NCBI GenBank assembly: GCA_016647705.1
Contig: CM028326.1
Coordinates: forward strand, 20,971,901-21,035,900
Reading direction: 5' to 3'
DNA from: Eucommia ulmoides
Lineage: Eukaryota > Streptophyta > Magnoliopsida > Garryales > Eucommiaceae
Length of the DNA stretch: 64,000 nt
Position numbers and translations under genes: made by a program. Under the pieces are notes generated by a model. It worked only from the letters and a program-made list of their open reading frames with translations. It had not been told where the DNA came from and did no database searches. Positions 13,716-25,446 of this stretch are shown here, one piece after another; position 1 is the first letter of the stretch; each line of letters opens with the position of its first letter.

Positions 13716-14637
13716 AAAATTAATTAGCAAACAATGTAGAAGGTTCGCTGGAAAGTGTAATTTGTCCAAAACTAAAACCATGCATAGTAGTAAAATTTGT
13801 ACACACACAAGAACACACAAAAACAAAACAAGAGAATAAATCTTGAATTTAATCCTGAACGCACTAGCCAATGTGATATGACTATGGATTTTCAGGGTGA
13901 CTAGTGTTCAAATTACAACTATAGGCATCAAAGTGAAATAATGGTAAAATTTCTGGGGTGCAAAGTATCAAAACCCCTAAATAAATTACCTCACCCACCA
14001 TTTGATTATTACTTATTTATAAATGTCCAATTTAATGTAAATTATATGAATGTAAATGAACTATAATACAACTGGAGTTTATGGTAATGATAGTATTTTG
14101 CACTTTGCACTCCTAAAGTCTTGGAGAAAACCTACTTTAACTCTGTATTTTGTAATTTGAACACTTCAAAACTTAAAGTATCCAGAATTTATAATATGTA
14201 TTTTTAGCTATTTTTTGTTATGTTTTTCTATAACAATTTTTTTTTTCTTTAGAGATTTATTGATTTTTAGTAGATTTAAGGAACTATTTCTTTTATGAAA
14301 TTGAAATATTTGGAATACAAATTTGATTATGTTTTTCACATGTTAAATTCAACATATACTCTTAGTTTACACTTTGCACCCCCAAACTAATCAGAAAATT
14401 GATTCAACATTATTGGTTAGATGTTTGAAATGGTTAGATTCTAGTTTGTGTACTTAAAACTACATTTAAATAAGTAATTGTGTATATATAACTTAAGATT
14501 TAATGAATGACAAATAATTTCAACTATTTTCATTAAGTTTTAATTTACGACATCGGCAATTTTAATTTTTTTTAATAACATGGTTGATAATGATAATAAT
14601 ATATTTTTTTGTTTCGTTTTGATTTGTTAAATACTAG
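13716..14637. other. Spacer left of the dead MULE, no gene seen
   Basis: AT-rich. Two phrases of the type CTTTGCACTCC/CTTTGCACCCC recur at about 14100 and 14372. This may be the 5' part of the MULE, but no terminal inverted repeat could be paired with the right side, where an LTR element interrupts the region. Confidence 0.4.
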
Positions 14638-17425
14638 TTGTTTGAAATGGAGAATATTACATTGTATTTGTATTGGGATGGTAGGATTTTGGAAGGAACT
14701 GAGTTTGGTGTGTCGTATAGTATATCTGCGGTAAAATCGTTGGATGTTTTTCGGGAGATTATGTTAAACGAATTGATTGAGATGTTACAACCTTATATCC
14801 TTGAGAATGGAGTTGATGGAACTTTGAAGTTAAGTGTAGGTTGTTGATAACTATTATTGGGCCGAAAAATTATAGATATATGTTGTTTTCAATCGGAGAC
14901 GACGCGACATTAGACCATGTACTTCTTAAGATGTCCTCATTACTTGGTGTTGAGGTGTATGTCAAGGTAGAGCAAGCATTTGATCATGCTCCAAATTTTT
15001 CTTCCCAATTTGGTCCTTTTACCCAATTTTTAACTCAAAGTTTCAATTCTTATGGTACCGTATTATCTAGACAATTTTCTTCGTATAATATTCTCATATC
15101 CGACCCCCAAGTTATTCAATCCAGTTACACTCTCCGATTATCCTACATTCCTGAAGAATATCATCCCTATACTGTGATTGACTGTGATGCAGACACTAGT
15201 TCTCTCACTCCACATCACCATCACTTGCCAACTAGTCCACCGCATGACAACAATTATGGTAGGTATAATGGGAAAGTGTAGGATGGGCTAAATACAGTCG
15301 ATGACTTCCATGATGTAGAACAGACAGAGTTAGATGGTATTGTTAAGTTGGAGGAAGAAGAGAATGGTGGGGATGGAGATGAAGATATGAATGTTGAGCT
15401 GAGCAAGCAAGATAGTGAATAGTTACCGTTGCACAGGGTTCCTTCATTCTATAATTAGTTGGAATGGGTTGATAACGATGACATGGTATGAGCCAAAATT
15501 GTGGAAGAATTTTTGAACCCCAAAAATGGATGAATTCCATGGCGGCATGGTCTTTAAGGATAAGAAACATGTTCAGAATGCTATGAAGTATTACCATGTT
15601 GTGAAAAATAAAGAGATTTCTGTGGTGGAGACGCACCTTAAAATTTGGTCGATCAAATGCAAGCACAGTTGCCGGTGGAAGATGCGGGCGGTTGTCAAAA
15701 AGAGTCACGGCATGTTCCAGATTACATAGTTCAATGGGCGACACATGTGTTTCTACAATCATACAGCCTTGGATCGTGGAAACTTGGATTCGAGTGTTAT
15801 TTCTGACATGATACTTAAATAGGTCAAAGAAGATCCGAAAGTAAAGATAGGCATTATTGTTGCCTCCGTGAAAAAGTCTCGGGGATTCACCATCTCCTAT
15901 CGAAAGGCTTGGTTGGCTAGATCTAAAGCCGTCGAGACTTTATTCTGTGATTAGGACAAATTGTATCGAAAGTTGCCTAAGTTCATGTCGGCGTTGCAAT
16001 ATTTTAATTCGAGGATGATTGTTAAATGGAGTATCGTTCCGATCGCTTAACCTAGTTATTTGACGTTCAACATGGTATTTTAGGCATTTAAACTTTATGT
16101 GGTCGGATAGAGATATTGTCGACTTGTCCTTATGATTGACGGGACCTACTTATACAGTAAGTACGGGGGTAATATCTTGATCGTCATTGGGATGACACCA
16201 TCCAACAAGTGTTATCCTTTGGCATTCGCGGTCATACTGACGGAGGACCACCATTGTTGGTCCTGATTTATTTCGATACTAAAGCGCCATATTATTAAAG
16301 ATCGTCAAGAGGTGACGTTGATATCTAACAGACATACTGGCATTATTGGTGCAGTCAGAATTTTATGGCTTAATCAACAAAACGAGCCCGCTCGGTATCA
16401 ACGATTTTGTTTGTGGCACCTTTGCAGCAATTTCAACAAGGTGTATAGAAATCAAAATCTAAAAGATCATGCTTGGAATGTGGGTGTTCCGACACAAGTT
16501 TGGAAGTACAACGCAATCATGGAAGAGATAAAAAAAATAGATACGCGGGCGTATATGTGGTTGGTGGATATACAAATAGAGAAATGAACTAGGGCACACG
16601 GTGATGGTAAACGTTGGGACATGATGACAATCAACTATGCCGAAGGATTCAACAACTATTTGAAAGGTACAAGAAATGTCCCAATTGCTACAACCGTTTC
16701 AATAACTTTTTACAAGTTGGTAAAATACTTTGATATCGGTCGACAGGAATCTCTAAAGGAGTTGGCCATGGATTTGGGGTACGTAAAATATGTCATTGAC
16801 AAAATTAAAAAATCTCGAGTCAAGTCCAAAACATACGAGGTTCGAATATTCAATCGGTAAAATTTTTTAACTTGTAATTTATTAATTACTTATTTTTTTT
16901 TATATTTATAATAAAAATGATACAACACATTATCTAATGTTATGTGTGTGTGTGTATATATATATATATGTATAAATATATACAACAATAGTGAGAATGA
17001 ACGTTACCACGTGAAAACGATAAAGACTTTGGCCGGTAGAATTGTCGTTCACAAAGTTACTTTAGGGGATAACCATGATTGCACTTGTGACTTTTAGATA
17101 TCCATGTTCCCACATGTTTGCGGAGACCAAATATTATGGCATTGATGTGTTCCGCTACATCGGTCTTGAATACATAATAACGAACTTGCCGAAAGTTTGG
17201 AAGTCATCGTTTGAACAGATCGTTCATGAGAACTATTGACCGGTGTTTAATTTTTCAATCTTTCTTCCTAACAAGAATAAATTTCGAGTTGCTAAGCGCG
17301 GTCGACCAAAATTCACTCGCATTCAAAATGAGATAGATGTGTCACAGAGGACAATGACAAATTGGTGTGGGTTGTGTTCTCAAACTGGCCATGATAGGTG
17401 GACATGTCCATCCCGACCCCAATGA
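14638..17425 (+). pseudogene. Dead Mutator-like (MURA/MuDR) transposase
   Basis: The order of domains matches plant MULE transposases. An N-terminal stretch starts at 14638 (NITLYLYWDGR). The Mutator DNA-binding domain lies at about 15526-15729 (FKDKKHVQNAMKYY, then CKHSCRWKMRA). The catalytic domain follows from about 16110 (MIDGTYLYSKYGG). The C-terminal knuckle lies at about 17350-17410 (CGLCSQTGHDRWTC). Of the DDE triad, the first D (16138-16140) and the E (16642-16644, YAEGFNNYLKG) remain, but the second D is asparagine (16327-16329, ISNRHTGI). In-frame TGA stops occur at 16264 and 16585, and further stops and frame changes are scattered along it. A SWIM-like CTC motif is visible near 17080. 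It cannot make active transposase. Neighbouring DNA is cut by the LTR element at 18147. Confidence 0.9.
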
Positions 17426-17639
17426 GTTTTCTCAATTAATTTGTTTGTTTCATTGTAATGGATACAATAATTTTTTGTTTTATTTTTTTGTTCATGGTTG
17501 TAACAACATTTGTATTGTGTTGTATTTTATTGTCACTTAGTTGAGAAACGTAATATTTATTTTGTATAATAGTATTTGAATTTAATTAGGACATATATTT
17601 GTTACTTTGTGTGGTTATTAATGTTAATTTATTTAGGTG

Positions 17640-18146
17640 CAATCAACTTTGTTTTGCAGGAACCAGAAATTTCATGAATGTTGCGTCTGAGCGAACTTGC
17701 CTTGCGATCGAATCACCCAGGCGACACAAACAAGGCCCTACTATTAATGCACGGAACATATTCTCGGGCTTTGTACCATAAGCTGCCATACCAGATGCTG
17801 GGTGATGTTGTTCCAGGGCAAGAGCGCATTCTAGATCCACAGTTGGAGCTGTCTTCCTGGTTTTCCCTAAACTCGGATGATGACGTGTATCGCCCAAGGA
17901 GGCAGTGATAGAGGAGGCTAGTGTTGGACCATCTATTTACAGGATGAATGAGTTCTATTCAAAGTTTGGTGTCGACATGGGTATGAGTTGCGGACCGTCA
18001 CTTGGTGGTACATTTGTCACCCCGATGTTAGAGCATCCATCATCTAACTTAGTACCTATTTCTGCTGTAACACACGGTATACCTACTAGAATCGAAAGAC
18101 ATGTATTGCCGATCCTTTGGTCATTGGATGAAAAAAATGAAATGCC
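17640..18146 (+). pseudogene. Unrecognised coding-like stretch after the MULE, cut by an LTR
   Basis: Two overlapping plus-strand frames (17678-17908 and 17905-18159) give non-repetitive peptides, for example YSKFGVDMGMSCGPSLGGTF and PILWSLDEKNEMP. A splice-acceptor-like TTTTGCAG precedes the first at about 17652-17659. I do not recognise the family. It could be a downstream exon of the MULE product or a captured host fragment. The frame ends because the LTR starts at 18147. Confidence 0.35.
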
Positions 18147-20049
18147 TGTAAGACCTTAGTACGTATGTCATTTTAATTGTATTTTAGAGCATTTAGAAAA
18201 ATTACGGGTAGAATTGTATTAAATCAATATCCAAATTAAAAGTTTATGAGTTAAATTGTAAATTTCAAAACATTTATTCTAAACTTGGGATGCAAATTGT
18301 CAATTAAATCTAAAATTTAAAATTTTAGGGGTGAAATTACAATTTAATGAAAATCATAAATGTTGAAATGGATTAGAATGAAGAGTTAAAGATATTAGGG
18401 GAAGAAACGAGTAATTAAAACAAAGATATTATATATATGTGTGTGTGTGTGCGCGCGTGCGTGTGCCGTGAGATCAGCCGGAGACAAGAGAAAATGGGAG
18501 AGGAGCGACGTGGCAACCGGAGGGATGGAAGAAGCACTGAAAATCATGCATGCAAATTATCTATGCAAGATTGTGATCCAAAGCTGGAAGAAAATGAGAA
18601 AAACCAATCAGAAATCTAGAGAGAGAGGGGGGTCATCGGAGAAGTTGGTGATCACCGAGGGTGGTGGGTTGTTGATCGTTGTTGTTACTTCGACATGGTC
18701 GTGTGTGTGTTTTGTTTGTGTGTGTGTTGGTCGTCGGAGTGTGTGTGTATGTGTGTTCGGACGTGGTGTCCTGCTCCTCCGGTGGGGTGTGTGTGTGTGT
18801 GTGTCGTCGTTAATTTACTAAAACCAAACAGAAATAGAGACGGTGAAACGACGTGTGTGTGTGTGTTCTATTTCATTTTGTCGTTGTGTATGAGTTGCTC
18901 GTTGTCGACGGGAGAATGGAGTGTGATCAGTTGCCGATTTTTCGACCGTGCGTATGGGTGTGTGTGTATGTGTGTGTATTTTCTGAAAATTGTTGTGTGT
19001 AAAGGTGTGGGTTGATGAGTGGGAGAGCGTCAAATAGAATGTTGTGGGTGCATGGGATGATCAGAAGGTGATGTGGGAGTCGTCGGAGCTGGTGATAAGA
19101 GAGAGAGAGGGAGACGGTCGGTTGGGAGCGAACCAGAGGGGCAGGAAGAAGACGATCATCGCCTAGGCGGTGACAACTTCGCCTAGGCGATGAAGTATCA
19201 GAACGCAAAACAGAGAAGACAGGGAGCGTGTTCGCCTAGGCGGTGCGACGACGGCCTAAGCGGTGGCGAGTCACTAGTGAAATAAAGAAGAGAAGAAGCG
19301 TGTTTGCCTCGGCGGTGGATCCTTCGCCTAGGCGGTGAGTACAAGAGCAGAAACTAAAATTTTTAAAGAAAAAAGAAATCGACAACCGTTTTGGAACGGG
19401 TAACGTTTCTCGTTAAAATTTTATGTTTATTAAATTTAAATTCTAGCATCAAAATCTCGTAACCGTAATAATAAATGTTGGAACCGTTCGTATTACTACA
19501 TTATATACAGTAAATTTTAACGGAGCAAAACTAACTGAATAATAATTTTTCATAATAAAATGTGAGGATGGAAAAATTGTGAAACTTAGGATCTACATTG
19601 CATGATTAGGTTATTTTAATTAAGATATTAATTTAGGCCCTATCACCATTAGGTTCGCAGGCATCGGCGTCCCGGTAGAGTGTGGTCAGTGATAGTTTTG
19701 CAAAACGGATATCGAGGTGAGTGTACTGTCTTCTACGTAAATTACAAATTGTATTTTTGTATATATTATGAAAAATTGTGTTTATTTAAAATGGACGAAT
19801 TTGCAACTTATATGGATCATGCGGTTTTGGGTGTTTGTGGAAAAAATATTTTGTGGATTACGTTAGTTTTAAAAAGGTGGAAAATGATTTGTTGAATCTC
19901 GTTGGTTTGTAAAAGGGTGGAAAATGATTTGTTAAATCTAGTTGGTTTGTAAAAGGGTGGAAAATGATTGTGGACCGAGTCGTTTGTTTTTTAGGTGGAA
20001 TTGATGGTTGGACCGACTATGCCATAGTATTTTCTTCCCGAAAGGGATG

Positions 20050-20255
20050 TAGATTATCTGCTAGGCAAAGTCCGGCAGAGCGTTGTTTATCTGCTAAGCA
20101 TAGTCCTGCAGAGCGTTATTTATCTACTGGGCATAGTCTTGTAGAACGTTGATTATCTGCTAGGCATTGTCTTGCAGAGCGTTGTTTATCTGTTAGGCAT
20201 AGTCCTGCTGAGCGTTGATTATCTGTTAGACAAAGTCCAACAAAACGTTGTTGTG
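20050..20255 (+). repeat. About 40-bp tandem repeats inside the LTR (five to six units)
   Basis: Each unit resembles TTATCTGCTAGGCATAGTCC followed by TGCAGAGCGTTG. The inverted LTR copy at 36935-39988 has the same cluster (about 37895-38135). The copy at 25447 has a different unit at the corresponding place. Confidence 0.8.
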
Positions 20256-20394
20256 ACCCGTTAGGAAGGCAAATCCTATCGGGGTATGGTACCGTTGCAA
20301 CTCCCAATCATGAGGTTAAAACGATCATATGGCTAGTCGGAGGGTGGTGTTGTATATTGTTAGCATACAAAGAACTATTTGGATTGTTTCGGTT

Positions 20395-20396
<2 letters not shown>

Positions 20397-20467
<71 letters not shown>
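20397..20467. repeat. (AT)n microsatellite
   Basis: About 70 bp of pure AT dinucleotide inside the LTR. Shorter AT runs lie at the matching places of the inverted LTR copy (about 37470-37502 and 37718-37745). Confidence 0.95.
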
Positions 20468-20473
<6 letters not shown>

Positions 20474-21249
20474 GAAAATAGATTGTCGTATAAATATATA
20501 TATTATTTTGGTTGACTGGTAGAATATTTTATGAGGTGACGAGATGTTGGATTGGTGGGTCTAAAATATTTGGACGGGTCGATTTAAAATATTTTGAACC
20601 AACTGTTTTAAAATATCTGGATAAATTGATCTAAAATAATCGGGTTGATTGATTTATAATGTTTGAATTGGATATTTTTAATGTATTTATATATATTGGT
20701 TTATTTAATTGGGGACAGGGAAACTAGATTTCCGTACGATGTGTGATTTTATTATATTTATATTGGGTATTTTAAATACATTATTTCTTTACATTATAGA
20801 CAGAGGGGAATTGGTTACGAATGTAGTATGCGATATATGGTATTATCGTCATATTTTTTTTTTCATTGGTGGTAGTGGAACTGGGTATGTGATTATATTA
20901 TTTTATATTTCGAAGTATGATGTTTATTATTTATACTTGATCCATGAAATATTATTTTTTATGAAAACAGTACACCGATAAAAGTTTTGGAGTGTAGGTA
21001 CCGCAGTTAGGTGTGGTCCACTATTAGCACTAGGGAGAGTCCGGATGTAGTGTCTTGTTGGAGGTGAGTCAGTCAGATGTGAACCGTGGAAGGTTCAAGT
21101 ATATATATATTTTATAAGGAAAGTTTACAAGTAGGCGAATGTGTTTGTATATGTGTTTGTTTGGATATTCGTGGGTTGGTTCGGTAACGTTAGGTTAACG
21201 TCACGCCCGGCCTCTGGTGACGAGTGCCCGGGGTGGGGTGTGACATTTG

Positions 21250-21268
21250 TGGTATCAGAGTCTAGGTT
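21250..21268 (+). promoter_or_regulatory. Primer-binding site of the Ty3/gypsy fossil
   Basis: TGGTATCAGAG starts four bases after the LTR end and matches the usual complement of the plant initiator methionine tRNA 3' end. This marks the LTR at 18147-21245 as a 5' LTR, unlike the two solo copies. Confidence 0.85.
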
Positions 21269-22530
21269 ATAGGTTCTGTAGACATGTCAATTGTTGAGCC
21301 AGTGGTGGACCATGAGATAGGGTGTCGATAGGTAGTATCGAGCCAGTGGTGGACCATGAGATATGGTGTTGATAGGTGAGTTCAGCACGTGAGTGATAGT
21401 ATTGCATTGCATTAGATAGTACATTGACATTGTGCATTATTATTTGTTTGTTGGTAATTAGTGGGTGCGACGAAGTTATAATACTGCCAGTTGGTGATTC
21501 GGGTGTTGTTGTTGGTAGTAGTAGTAGATAGATTGCGATTGTGGTGGTGTTAGTAGTTTTAAATATTAAATTATAACTGATAAACAATCATATTCGTATT
21601 ACCTGCCGTTGGGGTTCACTATAGGTAGCACCTAATATTGTATTTGTTAAACCAATAGTGTGACAGAGCACACTTAAGTTAAAGTATTAAACAACATCCA
21701 AGGGTGTGTATAAAATTGTCTTCTAGGCAACACCAAGGAAACCTTGTGATAGTATTGGAGAGGAGAGTTCATATGGTTAAAACAGGAAGAGGTGATCGTT
21801 CAGCAGTACGAAATTAAATTCGATGTCTAGTTTCGATTTGTTCCTATTTTGGTAAAAGAAAGCGGAAGAGACAAGATGTAGATAATTTTAGGAAAAGATT
21901 TAATTTAGTAGTACGTTCCAAGTTGACGGGCAGGCAGATCAAAAAGTTATGCAGAATTAATAAACATAGCGAAATTGATAGAGAATGATATGTGGGAAGT
22001 AGCTAAAAAAAAAAAAAAACTGGGATTCCGTGTTGATAGTTAGTATGTATAAATATAGTTCGTTCCATATGGTTAATAGGAAGTAGTTGGTGGATTGTTT
22101 TAAAAAGAAGTTACTTTCCGGATTTTAGGCGAGGCAGAGTTTGTATTTTGGGGGATAGAACCATTACCCCAATCAGTTTGGTTTCAGTCCTGGAAGACAG
22201 AGAGTTATGGAAAAAGGGATGTTAGAGATATTTTGTGCATGTGATTGACACCAGGCAAAATGAAGTTCAGGTGGTAGATGTTCTAGTGGTCAGGGATTTT
22301 CCTGATATGTTTCCAAAAAAATTGCCAGGGTTGCCAATGGATAGGGAGATGGAATTTACTATTGCGCTAATTCCAAGAACTATTCCGATATTGATTCCTC
22401 CCTATCGTATGGCGCCTACCGATTTGAAGAAAATTAAAGATCTGTTAACCCGCGATTATATTAGACCTGGTATTTCTCTCCATGAAGATCCGTTGTTATT
22501 CATAAAGAAAAATGAAGGCACGCTGAGGAC
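21269..22530 (+). mobile_element. Partial interior of the Ty3/gypsy fossil, with a reverse-transcriptase piece
   Basis: Most of the interior is eroded or deleted. At about 22270-22520 the frame contains FPDMFPKKLPGLPMDREMEF and IPPYRMAP, the conserved lead-in to the gypsy reverse transcriptase of Del/Tekay-like chromoviruses. The element is heavily broken: only about 1.3 kb of interior remains and no 3' LTR belonging to it is in the window. It ends where another repeat starts near 22530. Confidence 0.75.
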
Positions 22531-25185
22531 GAGTGTACGTCGAAGTGTTTGTTACGTGCTCGCGTATTGACTACTCGCAAGTACACGAGGTCTAGTTTCA
22601 ATATAGTGGATCTTTTAAGATCGGATATCGTTCCCACATGGACGGGTTGAATAAGTTGATTACCGCAATTTGCATAGTCTCATATTATCCAGACGGTTCA
22701 AGAATTATTTTAAAATTAAACTGATTAAAACTAAGCTAAACTACAATTAGTGGGTTAATCCTAACTAAGTTGATTACCCAGGGATTGATTTCGTTCACTT
22801 AATACATGTTTGATTTCGTTTTAGTTAACAATAGCGGTGTTTAGGTATTCGATAATCTTAGTTCATAAACTCACTCGCCACCTCTTCTGAGTGTAAGACG
22901 AGTGAATACATGATTTCGCATCAATGAAGAGGTCCCCTTCAACGTCTTAACGATGCTAGGTCACGTGAGTCTTTCCCCAACGCCATCGATTGCACACTCA
23001 CTAACGCCTTCCCAGGTCGTTAGATCGTAACGATGTGTTTACCTTAGTCCGAATCCGGGGTTACCTCTCCCGAGTGTCAAACCCCGTATTCTCAAATCCA
23101 ACCCTAATACCTTAACAAGCATATTAAAGTTGTAATAAAATAATGAACACAATTGGATTTAAAAACAAACAATCGTTAAGAAAACATATATTTCATCAAA
23201 CTAATATTTACACAATTACATCTATCCCTAGCTACTATTTATCTAATCTATCGTGATCTTGACCATATATGCATTAATACAAGAGATATTCATCATCATT
23301 TATAATAAAACATTAATACAAAGAGAAAAATAAAGAAAGAAAGATCAAATCTTAAAGTGGAGTAATCCACTGTCGCCAAAGATCGATCCGTCAATGTTTC
23401 CGCTTTTCCGGATAATGAATCTCTTCTTCAAGAATGGCCAAGGATCACCTCCTAAGGTTAGGGGCGTCCAACAGTGTCCAGACCTCCCAAGTGGCTTTAA
23501 TGGAAGTGGGAGAATGGGTATTTATAGGTGCAAGGATTCAAAATATCTGAAAATATCTTCTTTGTTGTGCAGAGGTCACCGCCGCGGCAGTGAGTATGTT
23601 GGTTAGTTTTCCAAACTCTCTGATTGTTCACCGCCGCGACAGTGAAAACAACACCAACTCTCTGTCGTTTTACTGCCTAGGCGGTGAGACTTGTTCAATT
23701 TTAGCTCTCTTTGCATTCTCACCACCGCGGCGGTGGCTTTCTCACCGCGGTGGTGGCTTTTGTGATCTTGAAACCTTGTTTCTTCAATGTTTTTTTCACT
23801 GTTTTTTTATCGTTTTCGCTCGTTTGTCGCTTGTTTGCGTCCCTACACCTGAATTAACTAAAAACAAACTAAAACGCAATTAAATATAAATAAAATACTC
23901 GAAAACTACCAAATTCGATTTAGAAGTAGATAAATATTTTATATCTATCAAATACCCCCAAACTTGAAATTTTTCTAGTCCTCGAGCAAAACACCCTAAC
24001 ACTAAATTAAACTAACTACACTAATTAACTAACAACTAATCTAAAAATAAAAAATTTTAACAAAGAAGAAGTATATGCATGCGAGTTATTCAATCGAAGA
24101 AACCAAGTTAGTCCTCCCTTAACATCCCTCAATCTGATCAAGTTCGGGAAATAATACACACCAAGTGGTGTTCTAGAATTTCAACACTCAATTTCAATAA
24201 AAACCATTCTAAATCCATTTGAAATGTGTGTGTGTAAGACCTCAAATGTATAACTAACCAAACTCCAGATTGGATTATTCAATAGACAATTTCATGACTT
24301 AACCTTGAAGGATTCAGGAAAACCATACGCTTGACTAGGCTCGACTATCCACTAATGTAGGTTCGGACATTCTCAAAGATCAATAGAGCTTGGTTTGACT
24401 TTGGAGAATGACCAAGGGTATCGCAAGAATAGAAAAAAATAAAATCGTTAAGATTGAATGGTACCCAAGGCATAAACGCTTGTCGCTATCTCTCTCTCGT
24501 AACCCCACACGTTTAAAATACAACCCTGAACAAGAATTTAAGAACTTTGTATTCACTTGTCGAAAGAAATGAAAATAAAAACTATATTTACATAGTTTTT
24601 TTTTTTTTTAAACATTGTCACACCCCCAAACTTATTCGAATTTGTACAATTTTAGAGGCGTGCAAAAAGAAGACAAGTGAATACATTAATACTGAACCAA
24701 TAACAATTTGTCTGAAACCCCAATCGCTCACTTCAAGTCAGCATTAGTCTATGCTACTTGATTTCACTCAATTTTGACTTTTAGGCTTAGCGACAATAGT
24801 TTGAAAAAATTTAATTGGATAGAGTATTGAAACGTGTTCAGAATTGAAAAGATTATTGGCTTCGACAAGGGAATAAAGGAATAAATTTTTCAGGTTAGCT
24901 ACAAAAGTTCAAGCGAAAAAAGTGAAGGTCTAAATCACGCCTCCGAAAATTACCTTAACTAGGATTTCACCTCAAGTCTACCCCAAATCAAGTTCTAGAT
25001 TCCTCTTTTCTGCCATGAACTTATTACTGGATAATCAACGTCAAATCATTCAAATAATTATACACTGAGTCCATGCGATCGTGCGATTTAAGGATCATGA
25101 TAATTTTTACCTAATCGACATGCTAAGCACACAAAACACACATGACTAGCATTATCCCCGACCTCGATATACAATACAACTGCCC
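22530..25185. mobile_element. LTR-type repeat (fossil), family not placed
   Basis: A block of about 2.65 kb whose style (ACTCGCAAGTACACGAGGTC near 22573, a GATATCGTTCCCACATGG phrase near 22625, ACCCCCAAACTTGAAATTTT near 23956) resembles long plant LTR repeats known from many genomes. No coding domain is visible. It carries CG-rich palindromes at 23577-23760 like those of the neighbouring LTR family. Ends are approximate, and no target duplication was found. Confidence 0.4.
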
Positions 25186-25193
25186 AAATATTT

Positions 25194-25446
25194 TTATTCT
25201 TCATTGGACATATATCTTTCAGACAAATAATCATTGTTGGTTATCACGTTATGATATTCGTTTGGAGAGAGTGCTCTGTTACTTGCGGCAACCATTTCAT
25301 TAGCTAGTTGGAGTAGATAATATTGACACTTTCGCAACAACATTCGATTATTCTCTAAGTGAATTCGTGTAATAGCATCTTCGATATCGATTGTGTCATC
25401 AATTTGACATCGTTGAGGCATTTGAAGACTTCGACGATGTGGAACT
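25194..25446 (-). pseudogene. Unknown protein, C-terminal part, split by a solo LTR
   Basis: The minus-strand frame ends at a stop at 25194. Its peptide is charged and helix-like (DTIDIEDAITRIHLENN, YYLLQLANEMVAASNRAL). The frame is in register with the minus-strand frame at 28047-28205 across one copy of the 5-bp target duplication, so the solo LTR at 25447-28042 landed inside this coding sequence. I do not recognise the family; it may be a transposon-borne or captured gene. No motif allows a function to be named. Confidence 0.45.

Larger units (their letters stand above)
18147..21245 (+). mobile_element. 5' LTR (about 3.1 kb) of a long-LTR Ty3/gypsy fossil
   Basis: The LTR begins TGTAAGACC and ends GGGGTGTGACA. 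The same termini flank the copies at 25447-28042 and 36935-39988. Directly after it comes a methionine-tRNA-type primer-binding site. Inside are GT-rich tracts (18436-18980), six CG-rich palindromic motifs (19160-19337), a cluster of about 40-bp tandem repeats (20050-20255) and an (AT)n run (20397-20467). The 3-kb LTR length and the adjoining Pol piece fit the Del/Tekay chromovirus type. The open frames in this stretch are low-complexity shadows, not genes. Confidence 0.85.

Noticed and set aside
18437-19015. Plus-strand cysteine/valine-rich open frames in the LTR
   Set aside because: They are translations of GT dinucleotide-rich DNA. The same happens at 25861-26455 and 39112-39545 in the other LTR copies.
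20116-20307. Frames through the 40-bp repeats as repeat proteins
   Set aside because: The repeat length and LTR context explain the periodic peptide; the same applies to 37900-38181.
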